Source: Aromatoleum toluvorans
GTDB taxonomy: Bacteria; Pseudomonadota; Gammaproteobacteria; Burkholderiales; Rhodocyclaceae
Direction: 5' to 3'
Assembly (NCBI RefSeq): GCF_012910905.1
Contig: NZ_WTVN01000005.1
Span: 1 to 64,000, forward strand
Length of the DNA stretch: 64,000 bases
The notes under the pieces: model-generated
Told to the model about the DNA's origin: nothing
Databases searched by the model: none
The model's input: only the letters and a program-made list of their open reading frames with translations
Program-made: the position numbers and the translations under genes
Shown: in pieces, positions 39,560-49,708 of the stretch
How positions within the stretch are numbered: the stretch's first letter is position 1
Layout of the letters: the number at the start of each line of letters is the position of its first letter

Positions 39560-40486
39560 ATGCCCACGCCCCTCCGCCTGTACCCCCGGTTCGGTGCCCT
39601 CTGCTGCGCGCTCTCGATCGCCGCAAGCCTGTTCATTGCAGTCCCTGCCCAGGCCGAGCTGCTGATGCGCGACGACACCGGCCACGAACTGCGGCTCGCG
39701 CGACCCGCCGAACGCATCGTCAGCCTCGCACCGCACGTCACCGAGCTGCTGTATGCCGCCGGCGCCGGCGCGCGCGTCGTCGGCGCCGTCGCCTACAGCG
39801 ACTTTCCCGAAGCCGCACGCAAGCTGCCGCGCGTCGGCGGCTACAGCAACGTGGATATGGAGGCCATCGCCGCGCTCAAGCCCGATCTGGTGATCGCCTG
39901 GAAGAGCGGCAACCGCGATGCGCACCTCGACAAGCTCGCGGCGCTCGGCATCCCCGTCTACATGAACGAACCGCGCAGCCTGGACGACGTCGCGCACAGC
40001 CTGGAAAACATCGGCCGGCTGGCCGGAACGGACAAGTCAGCCCGCGCCGCGGCCGATGCCTTCCGCGCCCGCAAGGCGGCGCTCGCCGAACGCTACAGCC
40101 AGCGGCCGCGCGTGCGCATGTTCTACCAGATCTGGGACAAGCCGCTGATGACGATCAACGACGAGCACCTCATCTCGGACGTGATCCGGCTGTGCGGCGG
40201 GGAAAACGTGTTCGGCCGACTGAGCCAGCTCGCGCCGACGATCGGCGTGGAGAGCGTGCTCGCGGCCGATCCGGAAGCGATCGTCGCCAGCGGCATGGGC
40301 GAGGCGCGCCCGGATTGGCTCGATCACTGGAAGCGCTGGCCGAAGCTGGCGGCCGTTGCGCGCGACAACCTGTACTTCGTCCCGCCGGAGCTGATCCAGC
40401 GCCACACGCCGCGCATCCTCGACGGCGCGACGATGCTGTGCGAACAGCTGGAAGAGGCGCGCCGCAAGCGCCGCGGCGCGAAGTGA
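39560..40486 (+). CDS. btuF: Periplasmic cobalamin-binding protein (BtuF-like)
   Basis: A 308-residue class III solute-binding protein with a signal peptide (ALSIAASLFIAVPAQA). The ERIVSLAPHVTELLYAAGAG start, the YSDFPEAARKLPRVGGYSNVDMEAIAALKPDLV region and the long backbone helix are typical of BtuF. Given its position among cobalamin genes, the ligand is probably vitamin B12 or cobinamide, though iron-siderophore binding proteins share the fold. The BtuC and BtuD transporter genes are not in the window. Confidence 0.86.
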   Translation: MPTPLRLYPRFGALCCALSIAASLFIAVPAQAELLMRDDTGHELRLARPAERIVSLAPHVTELLYAAGAGARVVGAVAYSDFPEAARKLPRVGGYSNVDMEAIAALKPDLVIAWKSGNRDAHLDKLAALGIPVYMNEPRSLDDVAHSLENIGRLAGTDKSARAAADAFRARKAALAERYSQRPRVRMFYQIWDKPLMTINDEHLISDVIRLCGGENVFGRLSQLAPTIGVESVLAADPEAIVASGMGEARPDWLDHWKRWPKLAAVARDNLYFVPPELIQRHTPRILDGATMLCEQLEEARRKRRGAK

Positions 40487-40496
40487 CGCGGCGAAC

Positions 40497-41630
40497 TCAG
40501 GCGCGGCGCGCACGCTCGTAGCGGCGGCGCCAGTCGCGCCGGGAGTCCTGCCACCACGCGCGGTCGAAGACCCACGACAGCGTCGGCAGGATGGGGCCGA
40601 GATGCGTCGTCGCCAGCGACTCGCCGCCGCACACCGGCACGGCCGGATCGACGCGCAGCACGCGCAGCCGGTCCGCCAGGGTCGGGTGGAAGTCCGCGGT
40701 CGACGCGGTGCCGCCGAACATGTCGCGAATGTCGACCGGGCCGGGTTCCGGGCGGCGGAAGCCGGCCATCACCCCGAGGCCCATCTCGCGGAACGGACGG
40801 ACCAGCGGCTGCGGCGCCGTACGGCTTTGCTCCATGATCTTGCGCCAGTAATCCTCGTTGAGGAAACGCTCCTTCAGCGCGACCTCGACGAGCGCTTCGC
40901 CGACGCGCTGCGCCCCGACGACGTGCGCTGCGCCCGCGTCCGCCTCGAATTCCTCCAGCCGCGACAGGCGCATCGCCGCGCGCAGGTCGCCCGCAGACCA
41001 GCGCTCGAGCATGCCGCCCAGGCGCGGCATGTCTTCGATGCAGCGATCGAGCGCGCGGAACCACCACGCGCGCAGGTGCCCCCACCATGCATGCAAGCCC
41101 TGGCGCTGCGCCGCGAGGTGGGCAAATTCGTGCGCGAGGATGGCGCCGAACTGGCGCCGTGAGACGCTGTGGGCGAGCGGCAGTCCGATCATCAGGTGGG
41201 TTTCGAGCGGCCCGACCCAGCCCCAGCGCGGGCGCTGCAGGATCGCGGCGTTCATGTCGCCGACCACCCACACGGCGTCGATGCGGATGCCGCCGAAACG
41301 CTTGCCCATCCTGTCCACGAGGCCGAACAGTTCTTCCGCGAGCTCGCGCGGCAGCCGGACGCCGTCCGGCTTCGCCGTCGGTGCAAGAAGCCAGCCGAGG
41401 ATCAACGCACACGCGGCAAGCGCGACGAGGAAACTGACCACCGCCGCCACGGCGTGGGCGACGTCGCCGTCGACGAGCGCCGCCCAGGTCCAGCCGACCA
41501 GCAGCACCGCCGCCGTGCCGAGGACGGCGGCGAGCAGCGTCATCGTCGAAAGGCCGATCGCAGCGCGCAGCCCGAGTGTGCGGGCGAGGCGTGCGCGGGT
41601 GCGCGAGAGGCGGGTCGGGACGGCTGCCAT
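40497..41630 (-). CDS. M48-family zinc metallopeptidase with membrane helices
   Basis: A 377-residue membrane peptidase. Two hydrophobic segments (about residues 22-55 and 58-83) precede the HtpX/Ste24-like domain with HEFAH (167-171), and EEFEADAGAA provides the third zinc ligand. The long C-terminal part is soluble. AGCGGAG lies before the ATG at 41630; an ATG 24 nt upstream is also in frame. It converges with btuF, only 10 nt away. Substrate unknown; relatives act in membrane-protein quality control. Confidence 0.82.
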   Translation of the reverse strand: MAAVPTRLSRTRARLARTLGLRAAIGLSTMTLLAAVLGTAAVLLVGWTWAALVDGDVAHAVAAVVSFLVALAACALILGWLLAPTAKPDGVRLPRELAEELFGLVDRMGKRFGGIRIDAVWVVGDMNAAILQRPRWGWVGPLETHLMIGLPLAHSVSRRQFGAILAHEFAHLAAQRQGLHAWWGHLRAWWFRALDRCIEDMPRLGGMLERWSAGDLRAAMRLSRLEEFEADAGAAHVVGAQRVGEALVEVALKERFLNEDYWRKIMEQSRTAPQPLVRPFREMGLGVMAGFRRPEPGPVDIRDMFGGTASTADFHPTLADRLRVLRVDPAVPVCGGESLATTHLGPILPTLSWVFDRAWWQDSRRDWRRRYERARRA

Positions 41631-41956
41631 GAACGATGCTCCGCTATAAACCATGCTGGAAACGCGGAATATACTGAACCAGCGGTAAACGCAACAGTGC
41701 ACCTTAGTGATACGCGACCCGACAAATTGCATATAAATCAAGGCTAAAGCCGCGAAGACCGGAGCTGGGCGGCGCGTCGACACCTTGCTGCAGCGCAAGA
41801 AAGACGTGTACAATTACAACACCTGCAGCCTTGCCAATCGGCCGCAGCCCTCCCATAACGACCGCTGACGACCCGTTTCCCGGTCGCACGTCCCCCCGCC
41901 CGCCTCGATTGGTGCCGCTCGCAACGCAGCGGCAGGCCGTCGCTGGAGCATCCTAC
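41631..41956. other. Intergenic region between the M48 gene and the helicase gene
   Basis: Holds divergent control sequences. A plausible plus-strand promoter for the helicase is listed at 41785-41814. The 140-nt stretch between it and the TTG start would be an untranslated leader. No other gene is seen. Confidence 0.6.
41785..41814 (+). promoter_or_regulatory. Candidate sigma70 promoter of the RhlE-type helicase gene
   Basis: TTGCTG (41785-41790), an 18-nt spacer and TACAAT (41809-41814) give a good match to the consensus. Transcription would start near 41821, leaving a leader of about 135 nt before the TTG start codon. Confidence 0.45.
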
Positions 41957-43483
<1,527 letters not shown>

Positions 43484-43505
43484 GCATCAGCGCGGCCGGC
43501 GCGGC

Positions 43506-44225
43506 TCAGCCGCGCCGCACCCCGACGAGCTTCTGGTAAAGACCACCGAAACAGGTGGTCTTTTTCCATGTGAAGGCCTCGCCCAGCGGCGATAGCGTCG
43601 TGATGTCGGTGTCGAGCAGCGAGGGCGCGAACGGTTCGAGCCAGCGGAACACCTGCGCCATGATCGGCCGCAGCGGGTGCCACGGGCGGGTGCGGTGGTA
43701 ATCGACGAACACGATCTTGCCGCCCGGGCGCACCGCCCCCAGCAGGTTGTGCACGATGCACGCGCGCTCGACCGGCGGAACTTCATGCAGCAGAAAGAAG
43801 CAGCATACGGCGTCGCTGGCCTCGGCGGCGACGCAGCCGGGCCGCGCCAGATCGCCCTGGCGTACCTGCGCGTGCGCGAGGCCGTCGAGCTTGCGGCGGG
43901 CGTTGGCGACCTGGATCGGCGCGACGTCGACGACATCCAGCACCCCTTCGGGGCCGACACGCTCGGCGAGCATGCGCGAGAAGCGGCCATACACGCAGGC
44001 GGCCTGCAGCAGCCGCTGCCCGGGCGCAAACTCCTCCACCGCCGCGCGCATCAGGCGCCCGGCATTGCCCCACAGGATCGCGGAGACCACCAGCGAGCGG
44101 TCGAGCCAGGGCAGCGTATGACGGTTCAGATAGGCCCAGTGATAGGTGCGCGACAGATACGACGGGACGGCGCAGGCGCGGGTCACGGGTGGCGTCATGG
44201 CGGGATCGGCGGAAAGCTCTGTCAT
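43506..44225 (-). CDS. rquA: RquA-like protein (rhodoquinone biosynthesis)
   Basis: A 239-residue protein related to UbiE/UbiG-like SAM enzymes. The usual glycine-rich motif I is replaced by LLQAACVYGRFS (72-83), and DVVDVAPIQVANARRKL, CCFFLLHEVP, IVFVDYHRTRPWHPL and the C-terminal KKTTCFGGLYQK follow. From memory this set matches RquA, which converts ubiquinone to rhodoquinone, an electron carrier for fumarate reduction. The ATG at 44225 has GGCGG upstream. It is divergent from the cobalamin riboswitch. If not RquA, it is a closely related quinone or lipid methyltransferase. The last codons contain the terminator of the opposite helicase gene. Confidence 0.65.
   Translation of the reverse strand: MTELSADPAMTPPVTRACAVPSYLSRTYHWAYLNRHTLPWLDRSLVVSAILWGNAGRLMRAAVEEFAPGQRLLQAACVYGRFSRMLAERVGPEGVLDVVDVAPIQVANARRKLDGLAHAQVRQGDLARPGCVAAEASDAVCCFFLLHEVPPVERACIVHNLLGAVRPGGKIVFVDYHRTRPWHPLRPIMAQVFRWLEPFAPSLLDTDITTLSPLGEAFTWKKTTCFGGLYQKLVGVRRG
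43538..43565 (+). terminator. Intrinsic terminator of the helicase gene, inside the RquA-like coding region
   Basis: A 10-bp perfect stem (AAAGACCACC, 43538-43547; GGTGGTCTTT, 43554-43563), 6-nt loop, with T-run on the plus strand (43561-43565), 54 nt after the helicase stop. On the other strand the same bases encode the conserved KTTCFGGL of the RquA-like protein. Confidence 0.82.
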
Positions 44226-44384
44226 ATCCGCCAGCATAACCGGATCCGCATCGCGGCGGAACGCGGCCTGCATACGCCGGAATAATCGCGCGACCTGCCC
44301 GGTCGGCAAGCGGCTGGCAAATGACGCAACGGGCACTTGCGTTGCACCGGAAGCTTCGCCTATCCTCTGCGTGTTTCGATCCGG
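44226..44384. promoter_or_regulatory. Divergent control region of rquA and the cobalamin operon
   Basis: The 159-nt stretch between the RquA-like start and the riboswitch must hold both promoters. I see no unambiguous -35/-10 pair and no gene. Confidence 0.4.
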
Positions 44385-44611
44385 GTTCCCCGCCGTGCGA
44401 CCGCGCGACGGGGTGAAACGGGAAGTCCGGTGACGTCCGGGAGCACACGCTTCCGACCAGTCCGGCGCAGCCCCCGCTGCTGTAAGCCTGACGGATCCGC
44501 CACACGCCACTGAGCCTTGCGCTCGGGAAGGCGGCGGAATCCGGGAGAAGGCAAGCCAGAAGACCGGCCCGATCGATTTGGTAGGTTTGTGCCTCGGGGT
44601 GAGGGCTTGCC
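44385..44611 (+). ncRNA. Cobalamin (AdoCbl) riboswitch
   Basis: Conserved blocks occur in order: GGGTGAAACGGGAAGTCCGG (44411-44430), GCAGCCCCCGCTGCTGTAAGC (44467-44487) and the B12 box AAGCCAGAAGACCGGCC (44553-44569). This matches the class I cobalamin riboswitch. GGCAAGCC (44550-44557), touching the B12 box, is complementary to GGCTTGCC (44604-44611), a possible alternative helix for switching. About 150 nt follow before the cobM start. Binding of adenosylcobalamin should reduce expression of the corrin operon. Outer boundaries are approximate. Confidence 0.95.
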
Positions 44612-44762
44612 GACTGGAATCCGATCGCGTCCGCCGCAACCAGCGCTCCGCACGCACTCAGCGACCAGCCACAAGTACCGACCGGACTGCGCCCGCTTCG
44701 CGACGCCCGTCCATCGACTCCCTTCCCCCGATGCGTTTTCAGACGCGCGCGTGGGAGTCGTC

Positions 44763-45569
44763 ATGCAATCCGATCACAAGCCCGGCACCGTATGGTTCGT
44801 CGGCGCCGGCCCGGGAGACCCGGACCTGATCACCGTCAAAGGCCGTCGCCTGCTTGAGCAGGCAGGCGGCATCCTGTTCGCGGGATCGCTCGTCGATCAG
44901 GCGGCAACCCTCTATGCCCCCGAAGGCTGCGCGATCCGCGACTCGAAGGACATGACGCTCGAGGAAATGAGCGCGTGGCTGATCGACGCCGCGTCGCGCT
45001 GCGAGACCGTGGTGCGCCTGCAGACCGGCGATCCGGGCCTGTACGGGGCGCTCGTCGAGATGACGCGCCTGCTCGATGCCGCCGGCGTGCCGTGGAAGGT
45101 CGTGCCGGGCGTGTCCTCGGCGCTCGCTTCGGCCGCGGCCGCCGGCGAGACGCTGACGCTGCCGGAAGTCACGCAGACCGTGATCCTCACGCGCGTCGCC
45201 GGCCGCACGCCGATGCCCGCGGGCGAGGAGCTCGACGCGCTCGCGGCGCACCGCACGACGCTGTGCATCTTCCTCTCGATCACGCTGCTGCACGAGGTGC
45301 AGGACGCGCTGCGCCGCGCCGGCTGGCCGGAGGACGCGCCGATCCTGGTCGTGCAGAAGGCGAGCTGGCCGGGCGAGGAGAAGATCGTCCGCGGCACGCT
45401 CGCCGACATCAAGAAGAAGTGCCAGGCCGAGAAAATCGCCTCGCAGGCGATGATCATCGCGAGCCCCGCGCTGGGCGCCCGCGACTGGCCCGAGATCGCC
45501 CGTTCCAAACTCTACGACCCGAGCTTCAGCCACCGCTTCCGCCGGGCCTCCGTCACGGAGAACGCATGA
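44763..45569 (+). CDS. cobM: Precorrin-4/cobalt-precorrin-4 C11-methyltransferase
   Basis: A 268-residue uroporphyrin-type methyltransferase that methylates C11 in corrin synthesis (CobM, or CbiF in the anaerobic pathway). The SAM site starts WFVGAGPGDPDLITVKG; PGVSSALASAAAAGETLTLPEV and TVILTRVAGRTPMP are CobM-type segments. GGGAG precedes the ATG. It is the first gene behind the cobalamin riboswitch and overlaps cbiX by 4 nt. Confidence 0.94.
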   Translation: MQSDHKPGTVWFVGAGPGDPDLITVKGRRLLEQAGGILFAGSLVDQAATLYAPEGCAIRDSKDMTLEEMSAWLIDAASRCETVVRLQTGDPGLYGALVEMTRLLDAAGVPWKVVPGVSSALASAAAAGETLTLPEVTQTVILTRVAGRTPMPAGEELDALAAHRTTLCIFLSITLLHEVQDALRRAGWPEDAPILVVQKASWPGEEKIVRGTLADIKKKCQAEKIASQAMIIASPALGARDWPEIARSKLYDPSFSHRFRRASVTENA

Positions 45570-46543
45570 TGCAAGACACCACGATCCTGCTGGTCGGCCA
45601 CGGCTCGCGCAACCGCGCGGGCAACGACGAGATCGAACGCTTTGCCGCCGAGTGGCGCGCGCGACGCCCCGAGTGGCGCATCGAGGCCTGCTTCATCGAG
45701 TACGCCGACGTGCTGCTCGACACGGGACTGGATCGCGCGGCTCACGACGCGAAGCGCGTGATCGTGATCCCCTTCATCCTCAACGCCGCGGGCCACGTGA
45801 AGATGGAAATCCCCGCCGCGATCGAGGCCGCGCGCGAACGCCACCCGGAAGTGGCCTTCGAATGCACGCGCCACCTCGGCATGGGACGCGAAATCTTCGA
45901 CGTGCTGATGGGGCAGCTCGACCGCCTGATGCACGCGCTGCACATGCCCGATCCCTGCACCACGGGCGTGATCCTGCTCGGGCGCGGCTCGTCGGACGCG
46001 GGCGCGAACGGCGAGCTCGCGAAGATGGCGCGCTGGATGTTCGAAGCCACCGACCACGAGCTGGTCGATCTCGCCTTCACCGGCGTGACCTGGCCGCGGC
46101 TCGAGACGGCCGTGCAGCGCCAGGTGCGCCTCGGCATGACGCAGATCGCGGTGGTGCCGGTGTATCTCTTCACCGGGGTGCTGATCGAGCGCATCGACGC
46201 GCAGCTCGCGCGCCTGCGTGCGCAGTATCCGCAGATCGCGTTCGCGCTCGGCACGCATTTCGGCTTCGACAAGGGGATCTTCACGCTCGTCGAAGCGCGG
46301 GTCGCCGACGCACACAGCGATGAAGAGGCGCTCCTCGAATGCGACGGCTGCAAGTACCGCCTCGCCGCCGAAGCCGAGCACCTGCACGACCACAGCCACA
46401 CCGCTGGCCACCACGATCACGGCGCGCACCACCACGATCACGGCCACGAGCACCACGACCACGATCATGGCCACGGCTGCGCCCACACCCCATCGACCAG
46501 CAATCGGCCGCACGCCGGCTGCGCCCACCACGCCCACGCCTGA
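45566..46543 (+). CDS. cbiX: Sirohydrochlorin cobaltochelatase, long CbiX with a His-rich tail
   Basis: A 325-residue two-domain chelatase inserting Co2+ early into the ring. The N-terminal half has LLVGHGSRNRAG, the second half GVILLGRGSSDAGANGE. The C-terminus carries ECDGCKYR, a CxxC that may hold an Fe-S cluster or metal, then about 50 residues extremely rich in His and Asp (about 15 His), likely to store or deliver cobalt. Two ATGs (45566 and 45569) are possible; the first overlaps the cobM stop. Its presence indicates the early-cobalt (anaerobic-type) pathway. Confidence 0.93.
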   Translation: MMQDTTILLVGHGSRNRAGNDEIERFAAEWRARRPEWRIEACFIEYADVLLDTGLDRAAHDAKRVIVIPFILNAAGHVKMEIPAAIEAARERHPEVAFECTRHLGMGREIFDVLMGQLDRLMHALHMPDPCTTGVILLGRGSSDAGANGELAKMARWMFEATDHELVDLAFTGVTWPRLETAVQRQVRLGMTQIAVVPVYLFTGVLIERIDAQLARLRAQYPQIAFALGTHFGFDKGIFTLVEARVADAHSDEEALLECDGCKYRLAAEAEHLHDHSHTAGHHDHGAHHHDHGHEHHDHDHGHGCAHTPSTSNRPHAGCAHHAHA

Positions 46544-46547
46544 AACC

Positions 46548-47234
46548 ATGAACAGCAACGTCGTCACCGAACAGCTCACCGCCGCCGGACGCGCGATCGA
46601 GCACGATTCCTTCGCGATCATCGACGCCGAGGTCGGCCGTCACGACTACCGGCCGGAGCAATGGCCGATCGTGCGTCGCATGATCCACGCGAACGCGGAC
46701 TTCGAATTCAACGGCCTCACCGACTTCCACGCGGACGCGGTCGCGGCGGGCCTCGCGGCGATCCTCGCCGGCGGCACGCGCGTCGTCGCGGACGTCGAGA
46801 TGATCTGCGTCGGGTTGTCGGCGTCGCGCCTCGCGCACTTCGGCATCACGACCCACCAGTTCATCTCGGACGCGGACGTGATCGAGCAGGCGAAGGCCGA
46901 GGAGACCACGCGCGCCGTGCAGGCGATGCGCAAGGCTCACCGCCAGGGCCTGCTCGACGGCGCGATCGTCGGCATCGGCAACGCGCCGACGGCGCTGATC
47001 GAGGTCGTGCGCCTGATCCGCGAGGAAGGCGCGCGCCCGGCACTGGTGATCGGCATGCCGGTCGGCTTCGTGTCGGCGGCCGAGTCGAAGGATCTGATGG
47101 CTGAAGTCGCGGACGTGCCGTGGATCGTGATCCGCGGCCGCAAGGGCGGCTCGACGCTGGTCGTCGCGGCGATCCACGCGCTGCTGGGTATCGCCGAAGC
47201 GCGCCAGCGCGAACAGCAGGCGTCGGCAGCCTAA
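46548..47234 (+). CDS. cobH: Precorrin-8X/cobalt-precorrin-8 methylmutase
   Basis: A 228-residue enzyme moving a methyl group from C11 to C12 (CobH/CbiC). The catalytic His is in the RRMIHANADFEF segment (H47), and GGTRVVADVEMICVGLS and IGNAPTALIEVVRLI are family segments. It is 4 nt after cbiX. Confidence 0.94.
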   Translation: MNSNVVTEQLTAAGRAIEHDSFAIIDAEVGRHDYRPEQWPIVRRMIHANADFEFNGLTDFHADAVAAGLAAILAGGTRVVADVEMICVGLSASRLAHFGITTHQFISDADVIEQAKAEETTRAVQAMRKAHRQGLLDGAIVGIGNAPTALIEVVRLIREEGARPALVIGMPVGFVSAAESKDLMAEVADVPWIVIRGRKGGSTLVVAAIHALLGIAEARQREQQASAA

Positions 47235-47255
47235 ACCAGCAACCAACGGAGTCGA

Positions 47256-48422
47256 ATGATGGCAGCGGGCCACGCGGTGCCGGAGAAAGTGCGCAAGGGC
47301 GACGCGAAGCGCGAGCGCGGAAATCGCTCGGGTTTCACGACCGGCGCGAACTCGGCCGCCGCGGCGACTGCGGCGACCCTCGGCCTCGTGCACGGCGAAG
47401 TCCCCACCGAGATCGAGTGCGTGCTGCCGAACACGACGCATGTGACTTTCCGCATCACCGACGGGCGCGTCGAGGACGACTGCGCGCACGCGGTGAGCAT
47501 CAAGGACGCGGGCGACGACCCGGACGCGACCGACAAGGCGCATCTGACCGTCGACGTGCGCCGCATCCGCGACGGCAGCGGCGAGGTGATCCTGAAGGGC
47601 GGGCCGGGCGTGGGCGTGGTCACGAAACCGGGCCTCGGGCTCGACGTCGGCGGCCCCGCGATCAACCCGGTGCCGCGCAAGAACATCTGCGAGAACGTCG
47701 CGCGCGCCGGTGCCGAAATACTGGCCACGGGCGACAGCCTGGAGGTGACCATCTCGGTGCCCGGCGGCGAGGAGATGGCGAAGAAGACGCTCAATGCGCG
47801 CCTCGGCATCCTCGGCGGGATCAGCATCCTCGGCACCACCGGCATCGTGCGCCCGTTTTCCACCGCGGCCTGGCGGGCGAGCGTGGTGCAGGCGATCGAA
47901 GTCGCCGCCGCCCAGGGGCAGACCACGGTGGTGCTGACCACCGGCGGGCGCACCGAGAAGGGCGCGATGCGCGTGTTTCCCGAACTCGACGAAGCCTGTT
48001 TCGTCGAGTTCGGGGACTTCGTCAAGGCCGCCTTCACCGCCGCGGTAAAGCTGGGCATGCGCCACATCGTGCTCGGCGCGATGGTCGGCAAGCTGACCAA
48101 GATCGCGCAGGGCCTGTCGGTGACGCACGCGTGGCGCGCGGAAATCGACCGCACGCTGATCGCCGACGCCGCGATCGAAGCGGGCGCGCCGGAGGAGATC
48201 GTGGAGCAGATCCGCGCCGCCGAGACCGCGCGCTTCGCCGCCGAAAGCCTCGCCGAACTGGGGCTCACCGTGCCCTTCCACCGCGCACTGGCGCTGCGCG
48301 CGGTCCGTACCCTGCGCGAACGCTACCCCGGCCCGTACCGCCTGACCGTCCTCGCGTTCAACTTCGAAGGCGTGCCCATCGTCACCGTGGAGGAATCCGA
48401 ATGTCCGACCATCGCTGCCTGA
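47256..48422 (+). CDS. cbiD: Cobalt-precorrin-5B C1-methyltransferase CbiD
   Basis: A 388-residue enzyme of the anaerobic corrin pathway, unrelated to the CobM-type methyltransferases. It has RSGFTTGANSAAAATAA near the start, GPAINPVPRKNI, NARLGILGGISILGTTGIVRPFS and the GGRTEKGAMRVFPELDEACFVEFGDF region. CbiD replaces CobF, which again supports early cobalt insertion. Two ATGs (47256, 47259) follow GGAG. The 3' end overlaps cobL by 22 nt. Confidence 0.94.
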   Translation: MMAAGHAVPEKVRKGDAKRERGNRSGFTTGANSAAAATAATLGLVHGEVPTEIECVLPNTTHVTFRITDGRVEDDCAHAVSIKDAGDDPDATDKAHLTVDVRRIRDGSGEVILKGGPGVGVVTKPGLGLDVGGPAINPVPRKNICENVARAGAEILATGDSLEVTISVPGGEEMAKKTLNARLGILGGISILGTTGIVRPFSTAAWRASVVQAIEVAAAQGQTTVVLTTGGRTEKGAMRVFPELDEACFVEFGDFVKAAFTAAVKLGMRHIVLGAMVGKLTKIAQGLSVTHAWRAEIDRTLIADAAIEAGAPEEIVEQIRAAETARFAAESLAELGLTVPFHRALALRAVRTLRERYPGPYRLTVLAFNFEGVPIVTVEESECPTIAA

Positions 48423-49708
48423 TCCTGGGCATTCTCGACGACGGCTGGGAGGGGCTTTCCGCCGCCGGCCGCGCACGCCTTGCCGCGAGCCGCGTGGTGA
48501 TCGGCGCGCGCCGCACGCTGGACCTCGTCGCGCCGCATCTGGGCAGCGAGATCGAACTGCGCGACATGGACGGCGCCCTCGGCAAGACGCCCGAATGGGT
48601 GCGCGCCGCGCTCGCCGACCATCTGCCGGTGACCTTGCTCGCGACCGGCGACCCGCTGTGCCACGGCATCGCACGCTTCCTCGTCGACAAGCTCGGCGCG
48701 GCGTGCGTGGAAGTGCTTCCGGCGCCGTCGACGGTCGCGCTCGCCTGTGCGCGGCTCAACAAGACCTGGCAGGACGCGGCGATCCGCTCCTGCCACGGCG
48801 CGGATGCCGGCGAATGGTTCGACGGCGCCGCACCCGGCCACGGCCTTTACGCCATCGTGCGGGCAGTCGCCGAACAGACTCGCGTCGCCGCCTTCACGAG
48901 CCCCGCGAACAGCCCGGACCGCGTCGCGCGGGCGCTGCTGGCTGCGGGCTACGGCGACGACGTGCGCATCTCGGTCGCGGCGCGCCTGTGCCTGCCTGAC
49001 GAAGCGCTCTTCGCCGACCTGACGCTTGCGGAGGCGGCCGCGCGACGCTTCCCCGATCCGAACATCGTCGTCATCGACCGTGCACCAGCGCCCTCCCCGC
49101 GCGCCGTGTTCGGCTTCGAGGATTCCGACTTCGTGCAGCGCCAGCCCGAGAAGGGGCTGATCACCAAGCTCGAAGCGCGCGCCGTGTCGCTCGCGAAGCT
49201 GGGGCTACGCAGCGACAGCCTCGTCTGGGACATCGGCGCGGGCTCGGGCTCGGTCGGACTGGAAGCCTCGCGCATCGCCCGCGCGGGCCACGTCTGGGCG
49301 ATCGAAAAGAACACCGGCGACGCCGCCAATGCGCGCGAGAACGCCCGCCGCCTGCAGGCGACGAACTACACGCTGGTCGAGGGCAAGGCGCCCGACGGCC
49401 TCGACGCCTGGCCCGATCCGGACGCCGTGTTCATCGGCGGTTCGGGCGGCGAGCTCGCGGGCCTGATCGAGCTGATTCTCGCGCGTCTGCGACCCTCCGG
49501 CCGCCTCGTGATGAACTTCGTCACGATCGAGAACCTCGCGACCGCGACCGCCGCGCTCGCTGCCGCCGGTGCCCAATGGGACGTGACGATGCTGTCGGCC
49601 GCGCGCAGCCAGCCGATCCTCGACATGCACCGGCTGGCCGCGCAAAACCCGGTGTGGATCGTCACCGCGTACAAGAACACTCCCCAAGCAGAGAACAACA
49701 ATGAATGA
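48401..49708 (+). CDS. cobL: Precorrin-6Y C5,15-methyltransferase (decarboxylating), CbiE-CbiT fusion
   Basis: A 435-residue fusion. The N-terminal CbiE-like part (about 1-200) methylates C5, and the C-terminal Rossmann-type CbiT-like part (about 235-435) methylates C15 with decarboxylation; its motif I is VWDIGAGSGSVGLEAS. The fused form equals CobL. Start and stop overlap cbiD by 22 nt and cobI by 8 nt. Confidence 0.94.
   Translation: MSDHRCLILGILDDGWEGLSAAGRARLAASRVVIGARRTLDLVAPHLGSEIELRDMDGALGKTPEWVRAALADHLPVTLLATGDPLCHGIARFLVDKLGAACVEVLPAPSTVALACARLNKTWQDAAIRSCHGADAGEWFDGAAPGHGLYAIVRAVAEQTRVAAFTSPANSPDRVARALLAAGYGDDVRISVAARLCLPDEALFADLTLAEAAARRFPDPNIVVIDRAPAPSPRAVFGFEDSDFVQRQPEKGLITKLEARAVSLAKLGLRSDSLVWDIGAGSGSVGLEASRIARAGHVWAIEKNTGDAANARENARRLQATNYTLVEGKAPDGLDAWPDPDAVFIGGSGGELAGLIELILARLRPSGRLVMNFVTIENLATATAALAAAGAQWDVTMLSAARSQPILDMHRLAAQNPVWIVTAYKNTPQAENNNE

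Noticed and set aside
46380-46500. Tandem repeat or CRISPR-like array in the CAC/GAC-rich stretch of cbiX
   Set aside because: The periodicity comes from His and Asp codons of the metal-binding tail; there are no spaced direct repeats.
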